Positions 1 to 5,911 of a stretch of 9,654 nucleotides of DNA are shown piece by piece. The position numbers and the translations under genes were made by a program. The notes beneath the pieces are model-generated. The model ran no database searches and had not been told where the DNA came from. It saw only the letters and a list, made by a program, of their open reading frames with translations. Source of the stretch: Plesiomonas sp051652165 (GTDB lineage Bacteria; Pseudomonadota; Gammaproteobacteria; Enterobacterales; CAMTGL01); the NCBI RefSeq assembly GCF_051652165.1, contig NZ_JBOFTR010000011.1:1-9654 (forward strand), written 5' to 3'. Every line of letters begins with the position of its first letter. The first letter of the stretch is position 1.

Positions 1-7
1 AAGAATT

Positions 8-127
8 TGCCTGGCGGCGATAGCGCGGTGGTCCCACCTGACCCCATGCCGAACTCAGCAGTGAAACGCCGTAGCGCCGATGGTAGTGTGGGGTCTCCCC
101 ATGCGAGAGTAGGGAACTGCCAGGCAT
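8..127 (+). rRNA. rrf: 5S ribosomal RNA
   Basis: Complete 5S rRNA of 120 nt, part of the central protuberance of the large ribosomal subunit. The ends pair to form helix I: TGCCTGGC at 8-15 against GCCAGGCA at 119-126. The conserved core CCATGCCGAACTCAG is present. Compared with the E. coli gene as I remember it, it differs at only a few positions (for example GAT for CGT after GGCGGC, and CAG for AAG after ACTC). It must be the last gene of an rRNA operon whose 16S and 23S genes lie left of the window. Bases 1-7 would then be 23S-5S spacer. A terminator follows 14 nt later, so no tRNA is appended to this operon. Confidence 0.98.
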
Positions 128-140
128 CAAATAAGTAGAG

Positions 141-166
141 AGCCCATCCGAAAGGATGGGCTTTTT
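141..166 (+). terminator. Intrinsic terminator of the upstream rRNA operon
   Basis: A perfect 9-bp GC-rich stem, AGCCCATCC (141-149) with GGATGGGCT (154-162), is closed by a GAAA tetraloop (150-153). It runs into five consecutive T residues (162-166). This is a textbook Rho-independent terminator, placed 14 nt after the 5S gene. Confidence 0.95.
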
Positions 167-167
167 G

Positions 168-399
168 CGTTTGGGAATTTGGCAATGTTGAGCTGAGTTT
201 GAGAGGGAACATAAGCTGGGCTGAGTCTTGAGTAAAGAATAGAGAGACATGAGCGATTTGCTGAGTTTCACACGATTACTGAATTATCAGGAAGCAATTT
301 GCTATATAGACATGCAGCGATGCAGCTTTTTGATGGGTATTGGCGGGTTTTTTGTGTATCCCACAAGCTCGTTTTTTTAAGGCTCTGTTTTTAATGCAT
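168..399. other. Intergenic stretch between rRNA operon and actP
   Basis: About 230 bp lie between two terminators: the rRNA terminator on the + strand and the actP terminator on the - strand. I see no tRNA, no clear promoter and no credible gene. The left half is purine-rich and carries the 7-mer GCTGAGT three times (192-198, 220-226, 260-266). The right half (about 328-392) is T-rich. A 43-codon ATG frame at 249-380 has only a weak purine-rich stretch as ribosome binding site and a composition that looks accidental, so it is not called as a gene. Confidence 0.6.
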
Positions 400-423
400 A
401 AAAAACCCCGTAAAGACGGGGTT
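400..423 (-). terminator. Intrinsic terminator of the acs-yjcH-actP operon
   Basis: Read on the minus strand, AACCCCGT (423-416) pairs with ACGGGGTT (411-404) around a four-base loop, CTTT. Transcription then enters six T residues (405-400). It lies 80 bp past the actP stop codon. On the + strand the stem is followed by TAGTGAG rather than a T run, so it should stop only minus-strand transcription. Confidence 0.88.
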
Positions 424-502
424 AGTGAGTGTTAGCAAAATTGAATGTTATTGGTTATAACAAGGGTATTGATGAGCCAATTATTTTCAATATTGGTAGT
501 AC

Positions 503-2164
503 TTAGTGAGACACCGCTCCTGATGCTCCGACGCCGGTTTGTGAACGAACAAACTGTGGCATGAATTTAGCGCGTTCATCAGTTGCTGCGGCTGATTTAT
601 CGGTAATAGAGAAGAACCAAACACCGATAAATGCGACTAGCATTGAGAACAGGGCGGGGTATTCATACGGGAAAATAGCTTCTGCATGACCGAGCACTTT
701 TACCCAGATTGTTGGCCCTAAAATCATCAGTGTTACGGCGGTAATTAATCCTGCCCAACCTCCGATAACTGCACCGCGGGTTGTTAATTTTGACCAGTAC
801 ATGGATAAGAACAGTACTGGGAAGTTACAACTTGCGGCGATAGAGAACGCTAACCCGACCATGAAGGCAATATTTTGCTTTTCAAACAAAATACCTAAAC
901 CGATAGCAACAAGACCGAGTATCAGAGTGGTGAGTTTAGAAACTTTTAATTCATCAGCTTCTTTTGCTTTGCCTTTACAGATTACGCTGGCATACAGGTC
1001 GTGTGATACTGCAGAAGCACCGGCTAAGGTTAGCCCTGCAACAACAGCCAATATTGTGGCAAAGGCAACGGCAGAGATAAACCCAAGGAATAGGCTTCCT
1101 CCTACCGCATCAGCCAAATGAATGGCCGCCATGTTATTGCCCCCAATCAGGCTACCTGCTGCATCTTTAAATGTTAGGTTAGTGCTGACTAATAAAATTG
1201 CGCCAAAACCAATAATAAAAGTCAGGATATAGAAATAACCGATAAATCCGGTGGCATAAAAGACACTTTTACGGGCTTCTTTGGCATCACTCACGGTAAA
1301 AAAGCGCATTAAAATATGTGGTAAGCCGGCGGTTCCAAACATTAAGGCAAGGCCTAATGATATGGCAGAGATAGGGTCGGCAACTAAACCTCCAGGGCTC
1401 ATGATGGCCGTACTTTTTGGGTGAACTTTAATGGCTTCATTAAACAGTGAAGAGATATCAAAGTTTACGTGTTTTAATACCATGACAGCCATAAAGCTTG
1501 CGCCAGAAAGCAGCATAACGGCTTTAATGATTTGTACCCAGGTTGTGGCGAGCATGCCGCCAAACAGCACGTACAACACCATTAAGATCCCCACCATAAT
1601 GACGGCGACATGGTAATTTAGGCCAAATAACAGTTCTATTAGTTTACCTGCGCCTACCATTTGTGCGATCAGGTAGAGTGAAACAACCACTAATGATCCA
1701 CAGGCCGATAAAATCCGCACATCTTTTTGTTTTAGTCGGTAAGAGGCGACATCGGCGAAGGTATATTTACCGAGGTTACGTAGACGCTCTGCAATTAAAA
1801 ACAGAATCAGCGGCCAGCCAACTAAAAAGCCGATTGAGTAAATCAATCCATCGTAGCCAGATGTATACACCAGTGCGGAAATACCCAAGAATGATGCGGC
1901 TGACATGTAGTCACCAGCAATGGCCAAGCCATTTTGAAAGCCGGTGATGCGTCCGCCAGCAGCATAATAGTCGGCTGTTGAACGGTTACGTTTTGATGCC
2001 CAATAGGTGATGCACAATGTTGCGCCAACAAAGATAAGAAACATGATGATGGCGGGAAGATTAAGCGGCTGTTTTTGTACTTCACCGGTTAATGCTTCAG
2101 CATGTGCTGTTGTCAGTGATAATAGGTTATAGAGGCTAATCCCGAGCAGGCTGCGGCGTATCAT
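503..2164 (-). CDS. actP: Acetate/glycolate:cation symporter ActP
   Basis: Inner-membrane sodium:solute symporter (SSS/SLC5 family) that takes up acetate, and in E. coli also glycolate, feeding Acs. The 553-residue product matches E. coli ActP (549 aa as remembered) from end to end. Residues 1-22 look like a cleavable signal sequence ending AHA, as in other ActP proteins. A series of hydrophobic helices follows from residue 36 to about 520. Family signatures are visible at 75-94 (GFQNGLAIAGDYMSAASFLG) and 278-289 (TAGLPHILMRFF). The ATG overlaps the yjcH stop in an ATGA junction and is preceded by AGGTGA inside the end of yjcH, which implies translational coupling. It is the last gene of the acs-yjcH-actP operon and no frameshift or truncation is seen. 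Family assignment is very secure; exact substrate range is inferred from homology. Confidence 0.97.
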   Translation of the reverse strand: MIRRSLLGISLYNLLSLTTAHAEALTGEVQKQPLNLPAIIMFLIFVGATLCITYWASKRNRSTADYYAAGGRITGFQNGLAIAGDYMSAASFLGISALVYTSGYDGLIYSIGFLVGWPLILFLIAERLRNLGKYTFADVASYRLKQKDVRILSACGSLVVVSLYLIAQMVGAGKLIELLFGLNYHVAVIMVGILMVLYVLFGGMLATTWVQIIKAVMLLSGASFMAVMVLKHVNFDISSLFNEAIKVHPKSTAIMSPGGLVADPISAISLGLALMFGTAGLPHILMRFFTVSDAKEARKSVFYATGFIGYFYILTFIIGFGAILLVSTNLTFKDAAGSLIGGNNMAAIHLADAVGGSLFLGFISAVAFATILAVVAGLTLAGASAVSHDLYASVICKGKAKEADELKVSKLTTLILGLVAIGLGILFEKQNIAFMVGLAFSIAASCNFPVLFLSMYWSKLTTRGAVIGGWAGLITAVTLMILGPTIWVKVLGHAEAIFPYEYPALFSMLVAFIGVWFFSITDKSAAATDERAKFMPQFVRSQTGVGASGAVSH

Positions 2165-2472
2165 TTGCTCACCTCATTTAATATCTCTTGGTTTAATTGA
2201 TCAAATTCGCCATTAGCTCGCTGAACATAAATTCCCGTTAAGATGAATGCGGTAAAAATAATACCAACGCCAACGGGAATGCCGCGTGTAATGCTTGAGT
2301 CTGGGCTGATGGGCGTTCCTAGCCATGCCGGATCAAAGGCAATTAATAAAATAAACCCTAAATAGCAGGCCAGCATGATCAAAGAGAGTGTCCAAGCAAA
2401 GCGTTGACGCTTACGAACTAACTCTTGAAAATGTGGATTACGCTCAATCCGTTGATAGACATTTTCGTTCAT
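2161..2472 (-). CDS. yjcH: DUF485 inner-membrane protein YjcH
   Basis: A 103-residue protein closely resembling E. coli YjcH (104 aa as remembered). It has a charged N-terminus (MNENVYQRIERNPHFQELVR), two predicted membrane helices near residues 26-46 and 64-84, the conserved loop with TRGIP at 62-66, and a charged C-terminal tail with RANGEFDQLN at 85-94. Its molecular role is not established. It is nearly always encoded just before actP, so a structural or assembly role with the symporter is an inference. The chosen ATG (2470-2472) has AGGAAG six bases upstream and matches the family's N-terminus. The same frame is open to 2505 but that extension lacks family similarity. It begins 55 bp after acs and overlaps actP by 4 bp. 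Confidence 0.95.
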   Translation of the reverse strand: MNENVYQRIERNPHFQELVRKRQRFAWTLSLIMLACYLGFILLIAFDPAWLGTPISPDSSITRGIPVGVGIIFTAFILTGIYVQRANGEFDQLNQEILNEVSK

Positions 2473-2478
2473 GGTGCT

Positions 2479-2484
2479 CTTCCT
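2479..2484 (-). promoter_or_regulatory. Ribosome binding site of yjcH
   Basis: On the minus strand this reads AGGAAG, six bases before the ATG at 2472-2470. It supports that start over the in-frame start 11 codons upstream. Confidence 0.75.
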
Positions 2485-2527
2485 TTTTGAACATAGGGTG
2501 AACATCGGTTTGTTTTGTTGTTAGGTA

Positions 2528-4492
2528 TTATTGTGCCGTTTCTGTGAGTAGTAGATTTTTCTGCTCGATCAGGCGTTCAACAACACTTGGATCGGCAAGG
2601 GTTGAGGTATCGCCTAAGTTACTGGTTTCCCCTGCAGCAATTTTTCGCAAGATACGGCGCATGATTTTTCCTGAACGCGTTTTTGGTAAACCGTCTGTCC
2701 AGTGCAATACATCGGGAGTGGCAATTGGGCCAATCTCTTTACGTACCCAATCGCGCACATCGGCATGCAGGGCTGCGCTAGCTGTTTCACCGCTATTGAG
2801 GGTGATGTAAGCGTAGATTGCTTGGCCTTTGATATCATGTGGCACGCCAACCACTGCAGCTTCAGCGATTTTTGGATGTGAAACTAAGGCTGATTCAATT
2901 TCAGCAGTTCCCAGACGGTGGCCAGAAACATTCAGGACATCATCAACACGGCCGGTTATCCAGTAGTAACCATCTTCATCACGGCGTGCTCCATCCCCAG
3001 TAAAGTACATGCCTTTAAAGGTTGAGAAGTAAGTCTGTTCGAAGCGTTCATGGTCACCAAATAGCGTACGAGCTTGCCCTGGCCATGCATCAACCAGTAC
3101 TAGATTTCCTTCACAGATACCGTCTTGGATATTGCCCATATTGTCGACAATAGCCGGTTGTACGCCAAAAAATGGCAGGGTTGCCGAACCCGGTTTGAGG
3201 GCAGTAGCCCCTGGTAGTGGGGTAATTAAAATGCCACCGGTTTCGGTTTGCCACCAAGTATCAACTATCGGGCACTGGCTATCGCCAATCATGCGGTAGT
3301 ACCACTCCCAGGCTTCTGGGTTGATGGGTTCACCCACTGAACCTAGTAGGCGCAAGCTTTGGCGCGATGTGCCCTCAATGGCAGCACTACCTTTTGCCAT
3401 TAATGCGCGAATTGCAGTTGGGGCGGTGTATAGGATGCTGACCTGATGCTTATCAACAACTTGAGCCATTCTGTTAACGTTCGGATAATTAGGTACACCT
3501 TCGAACATTAAGGTAGTCGCGCCGTTGGCCAGTGGCCCATACAGCAGGTAGGAGTGGCCAGTTACCCAGCCTACATCGGCGGTACACCAGTAAATATCAT
3601 CATGGTGGTAATCAAAAATGTATTTGAATGTCATGGCGGCATAGACCAGATATCCACCGGTGGTATGTAATACTCCTTTAGGTTTTCCGGTTGATCCTGA
3701 GGTGTAGAGAATAAATAGTGGATCTTCTGCGTTCATCTCTTCAGGTGGACAGTCAGTGGAAGCATCAGCGGTAAGTTCATGCCACCAACAGTCACGGTGG
3801 TTGTGCCATGCAACTGGATTGCCGGTACGCTGATAGACGATCACTTTCTCAACGGTTTTTACTTCTGGATTAGTCAGTGATTCATCAACATTCTTCTTTA
3901 ACGGTACGCACTTTCCTGCGCGTAAACCCTCATCGGCAGTGATCACCATTTTGGCTTTGCAGTCAATAATGCGTCCTGAGAGTGCTTCAGGAGAAAAACC
4001 ACCAAATACAACCGAGTGAATAGCGCCAATACGTGCACAAGCCAGCATAGCAACGGCGGCTTCCACAACCATCGGCATATAAATAGCTACAACATCACCT
4101 TTACGCACGCCTTGCGCTTTAAGTGCGTTGGCAAATTGGCACACTTGCTGATGGAGTTGTCGATAGGTAATTTTTTTATCTTCAGCAGGATTATCTCCTT
4201 CCCAGATAATGGCGGTTTCATTTCCACGAGTGGCAAGGTGTCGGTCGATACAGTTAGCAGAAAGATTGAGTGTGCCGTCTTCAAACCAGCGAATACTGAC
4301 GTGCCCAGAATCATAGGAGGTATTTTTTACGCTCTGGTAAGGACGGATCCAGTCAACAATCTTGCCTTGCTCGCGCCAGAAATTGTCTGGGTTTTGCACT
4401 GACTGGGAGTACATCTCTTGATATTGCTGTTGGTTGATCAGCGCATTGGCTGAAAATTGTGGCATTACCGGATGTAGATGCGTGTGACTCAT
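2528..4492 (-). CDS. acs: Acetyl-CoA synthetase (AMP-forming)
   Basis: Cytosolic enzyme making acetyl-CoA from acetate, ATP and CoA via acetyl-AMP, the high-affinity route for acetate scavenging. From the ATG at 4492 it is 654 residues and collinear with E. coli/Salmonella Acs (652). Visible motifs are the nucleotide loop YTSGSTGKPKG (263-273) and the A5 motif WWQTETGG (413-420). The acyl pocket residues Val310, Thr311, Val386 and Trp414 match Salmonella numbering; Trp414 limits the pocket to acetate or propionate. Asp500, Arg515 and Arg526 are also kept. Lys609 sits in PKTRSGK (603-609), the lysine acetylated by Pat-type enzymes and restored by CobB in Salmonella, so that control is probable. 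A longer reading would start at a TTG at 4516, but the AAGGAGAG ribosome site at 4504-4497 lies inside that extension. First gene of the operon with yjcH and actP. Confidence 0.98.
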   Translation of the reverse strand: MSHTHLHPVMPQFSANALINQQQYQEMYSQSVQNPDNFWREQGKIVDWIRPYQSVKNTSYDSGHVSIRWFEDGTLNLSANCIDRHLATRGNETAIIWEGDNPAEDKKITYRQLHQQVCQFANALKAQGVRKGDVVAIYMPMVVEAAVAMLACARIGAIHSVVFGGFSPEALSGRIIDCKAKMVITADEGLRAGKCVPLKKNVDESLTNPEVKTVEKVIVYQRTGNPVAWHNHRDCWWHELTADASTDCPPEEMNAEDPLFILYTSGSTGKPKGVLHTTGGYLVYAAMTFKYIFDYHHDDIYWCTADVGWVTGHSYLLYGPLANGATTLMFEGVPNYPNVNRMAQVVDKHQVSILYTAPTAIRALMAKGSAAIEGTSRQSLRLLGSVGEPINPEAWEWYYRMIGDSQCPIVDTWWQTETGGILITPLPGATALKPGSATLPFFGVQPAIVDNMGNIQDGICEGNLVLVDAWPGQARTLFGDHERFEQTYFSTFKGMYFTGDGARRDEDGYYWITGRVDDVLNVSGHRLGTAEIESALVSHPKIAEAAVVGVPHDIKGQAIYAYITLNSGETASAALHADVRDWVRKEIGPIATPDVLHWTDGLPKTRSGKIMRRILRKIAAGETSNLGDTSTLADPSVVERLIEQKNLLLTETAQ

Positions 4493-4496
4493 AAGG

Positions 4497-4504
4497 CTCT
4501 CCTT
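4497..4504 (-). promoter_or_regulatory. Ribosome binding site of acs
   Basis: On the minus strand this reads AAGGAGAG, with its GGAG six bases before the ATG at 4492-4490. Its strength and spacing decide the start of acs against the in-frame TTG at 4516-4514. Confidence 0.85.
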
Positions 4505-4534
4505 GGCATTGGTCAATCTCTGGTGTTAATAAAA

Positions 4535-4560
4535 TGTGAACTTAAAGGAGGGCGATCACA
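4535..4560. promoter_or_regulatory. Two CRP-like half sites, TGTGA and TCACA
   Basis: TGTGA at 4535-4539 and TCACA at 4556-4560 are inverted half sites of the CRP consensus (TGTGA-N6-TCACA), but separated by 16 bases instead of 6. Neither half has a good partner at the normal spacing. They lie 43-68 bp upstream of the acs start. Since acs is CRP-activated in E. coli they could be weak CRP contacts, or chance. Confidence 0.25.
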
Positions 4561-4620
4561 ATTAGACTTTGGGATGAGAGTCGTTAAGTCGATGCAGTTT
4601 AGAAAGTAGAGAGAAAACAG

Positions 4621-4634
4621 TGCAACCGGTTGCA
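4621..4634. promoter_or_regulatory. Perfect 14-bp palindrome, LacI-family-type operator
   Basis: TGCAACCGGTTGCA is its own reverse complement. It has the form TG-N-AA-N-CG-N-T-N-N-CA that is shared by operators of LacI/GalR-family regulators, with the central CG where these proteins insert their hinge helices. It lies 54 bp before the ATG of the MFS gene and 128 bp before that of acs, and could serve either or both. Which regulator binds it, if any, cannot be told; no LacI-family gene is in the window. Confidence 0.45.
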
Positions 4635-4675
4635 ACAGTACAGGTGCTTTGTCAGAGTACCCCTTTCGATTGTGC

Positions 4676-4681
4676 GAGGAG
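4676..4681 (+). promoter_or_regulatory. Ribosome binding site of the HcaT-like gene
   Basis: GAGGAG lies seven bases before the ATG at 4689. It fixes this start against the GTG at 4620 that opens the same frame and would put the palindrome and this site inside the coding region. Confidence 0.8.
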
Positions 4682-4688
4682 TGCGCAG

Positions 4689-5828
4689 ATGACACTGTCA
4701 TCACCGTTATGGCTAGGTGTGTATTTTTTCACCTATTTCCTAACGTATGGAATTTATTTACCTTTTTGGTCTTTATGGTTATCGGGAACGGGGCAATCAG
4801 CAGAGAATATTGGTCTATTGTTGGGGGTTGGGCTGACAGCCCGTTTTATTGGTAATTTATTTATTACGCCGCGCGTAAAGCACGCCGGATTATTGATTCA
4901 TGCCCTGCGTTTACTCGGTGGATTGAGTTTAGTCAGTGCGGCAGGTTTTTTAGTTGGCCAGCAATATGTCGGTTGGCTGTTTATCATCATGGTGTTGTTT
5001 AACCTGATGAACGGGCCGTTAATTCCGCTGGGTGATGCTCTGGCAAATACCTGGCAGCGCCAGATTGGGTTGGATTATGGCCGAGCCCGGTTGTGGGGAT
5101 CATTTGCTTTTATTACCGGTTCGACGCTGGTTGGTTGGCTTATCAGTTATACCGATTATCATGCCGCCCTATGGGGGTTATTGGGTGGTCTGGTGGTGAT
5201 GAACCTTTGTTGGTGGCAGACACCGACAACTCTTCCGGCAGAGAAAGTGACTAAACAGCAGCAGTCGGTGAGTTTTACAGATGTATTGCGATCACCGGAT
5301 GTGGTTAAACTTTTGCTTTGTGTGACGTTGTTGCAGGGTTCTCATGCCGCGTACTATGCTTTTAGTACCTTATATTGGCAGGAATTAGGATACAGCACGA
5401 CAATCATCAGCATGTTGTGGTCAGTCGGTGTGATTGCCGAAATTGCAGTATTTGCTTTTTCGGGCCGCTTTTTTGATAGTTGGTCAATTCGCCGGATCTT
5501 ACTGCTGTGCGCGGTTTGTGTTTTTGTTCGCTGGGGACTACTGGCCGAAGTGGAGATACTTCCGGGGCTAATTGTTATCCAGCTGATGCATGGAATGACC
5601 TTTGCGTTATGTCATGTTGCATCAATTCGGTTTATCCGCGAGCAGCCTGAGAGTCACACTATCCGCCTGCAAGCAATTTATGCCGCACTGGTGACTGGCG
5701 GGGGTATTGCGGTGATGACGGTGGTTTCGGGTTATTTATATACGTATTTAGGCAGCAACGTATTTTGGTGCATGGCGTTACTGGCGATTCCGGCCATTTT
5801 ATTGCGCCCCTCACGTACCACTGTGTAA
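4689..5828 (+). CDS. hcaT: HcaT-like MFS transporter (3-phenylpropionate transporter family)
   Basis: Inner-membrane major-facilitator protein of 379 residues, the same length as E. coli HcaT as remembered and alignable throughout. Shared stretches include TYGIYLPFWSLWL (19-31), IGLLLGVGLTARF (41-53), DALANTWQ with LDYGRARLWGS (116-138), LLQGSHAAYYAFS (214-226), and IRLQAIYAALVTGGGIA (325-341) with VFWCMALLAIPAILLRP (358-374) near the C-terminus. Hydrophobicity suggests 12 helices with a central cytoplasmic loop near 178-205. In E. coli HcaT is thought to import 3-phenylpropionate, but no aromatic-acid pathway genes are seen here. Its position between acs and an acetate-type sensor kinase hints at a different carboxylate, which is only inference. 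The chosen ATG has GAGGAG upstream and gives the family N-terminus. It may be co-transcribed with the kinase gene 83 bp downstream. Confidence 0.88.
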   Translation: MTLSSPLWLGVYFFTYFLTYGIYLPFWSLWLSGTGQSAENIGLLLGVGLTARFIGNLFITPRVKHAGLLIHALRLLGGLSLVSAAGFLVGQQYVGWLFIIMVLFNLMNGPLIPLGDALANTWQRQIGLDYGRARLWGSFAFITGSTLVGWLISYTDYHAALWGLLGGLVVMNLCWWQTPTTLPAEKVTKQQQSVSFTDVLRSPDVVKLLLCVTLLQGSHAAYYAFSTLYWQELGYSTTIISMLWSVGVIAEIAVFAFSGRFFDSWSIRRILLLCAVCVFVRWGLLAEVEILPGLIVIQLMHGMTFALCHVASIRFIREQPESHTIRLQAIYAALVTGGGIAVMTVVSGYLYTYLGSNVFWCMALLAIPAILLRPSRTTV

Positions 5829-5835
5829 CGCGTTA

Positions 5836-5875
5836 ATGCGTAATAATCTCATTTTCGGATGCGGTTATTACGCAT
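5836..5875. repeat. 11-bp inverted repeat between the MFS and kinase genes
   Basis: ATGCGTAATAA (5836-5846) is the exact reverse complement of TTATTACGCAT (5865-5875); a G-T pair and a C-G pair can extend it inward, leaving a 14-base loop. It begins 7 bp after the MFS stop codon. There is no following T run and the arms are A+T-rich, so it is a poor intrinsic terminator. It could be an mRNA structure protecting or dividing the transcript, or a binding site for a dimeric regulator, since its right arm touches the TACAAT box at 5875-5880. Confidence 0.7.
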
Positions 5876-5880
5876 ACAAT
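5852..5880 (+). promoter_or_regulatory. Possible promoter of the kinase gene
   Basis: TACAAT at 5875-5880 is one base from the sigma-70 -10 consensus and lies 31 bp before the kinase start codon. At 17-bp spacing the -35 position (5852-5857) reads TTTTCG, which is poor. If real, it would be weak or activator-dependent, and the inverted repeat at 5836-5875 would cover its spacer. Confidence 0.3.
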
Positions 5881-5911
5881 ACGGTAAACGCCAAAGGATA
5901 AGGCAAAAGCA

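Larger units (their letters stand above)
4493..4688. promoter_or_regulatory. Divergent regulatory region between acs and the MFS gene
   Basis: 196 bp separate the two divergent start codons, so promoters for acs (leftward) and probably for the MFS gene (rightward) must lie here. No strong sigma-70 promoter stands out in either direction. For acs the best minus-strand -10 candidates are TCTAAT (4566-4561) and TATTAA (4531-4526), neither with a good -35. The region holds a perfect palindrome at 4621-4634 and CRP-like half sites at 4535-4539 and 4556-4560. Weak core promoters would agree with dependence on activators such as CRP and CrbR, as known for acs elsewhere, but this is inference. Confidence 0.65.

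Noticed and set aside
128..180. Possible tRNA gene following 5S, as in some rRNA operons
   Set aside because: The terminator follows 14 nt after 5S and no cloverleaf or T-loop (GTTCRANYC) sequence is present.
249..380. ATG-started frame of 43 codons between the rRNA terminator and actP
   Set aside because: Only a weak purine-rich stretch (AGAGAG) precedes it, the peptide resembles nothing I know, and it ends in a T run; it looks accidental.
801..1121. 106-codon open frame on the + strand
   Set aside because: It lies wholly inside actP on the opposite strand; actP is a full-length family match, so this is an antisense shadow.
4016..4402. 128-codon open frame on the + strand
   Set aside because: It lies wholly inside acs on the opposite strand and its product has no recognisable features.
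4493..4516. Eight-codon N-terminal extension of acs from a TTG start
   Set aside because: The strong ribosome site for the ATG at 4492 lies inside it, and known Acs proteins begin at the equivalent of that ATG.
4620..4688. 23-codon N-terminal extension of the MFS gene from a GTG start
   Set aside because: It would place the palindrome and the GAGGAG ribosome site within coding sequence, and HcaT-type proteins start at the equivalent of 4689.
5836..5875. Inverted repeat as intrinsic terminator of the MFS gene
   Set aside because: The arms are A+T-rich and no T run follows on either strand.
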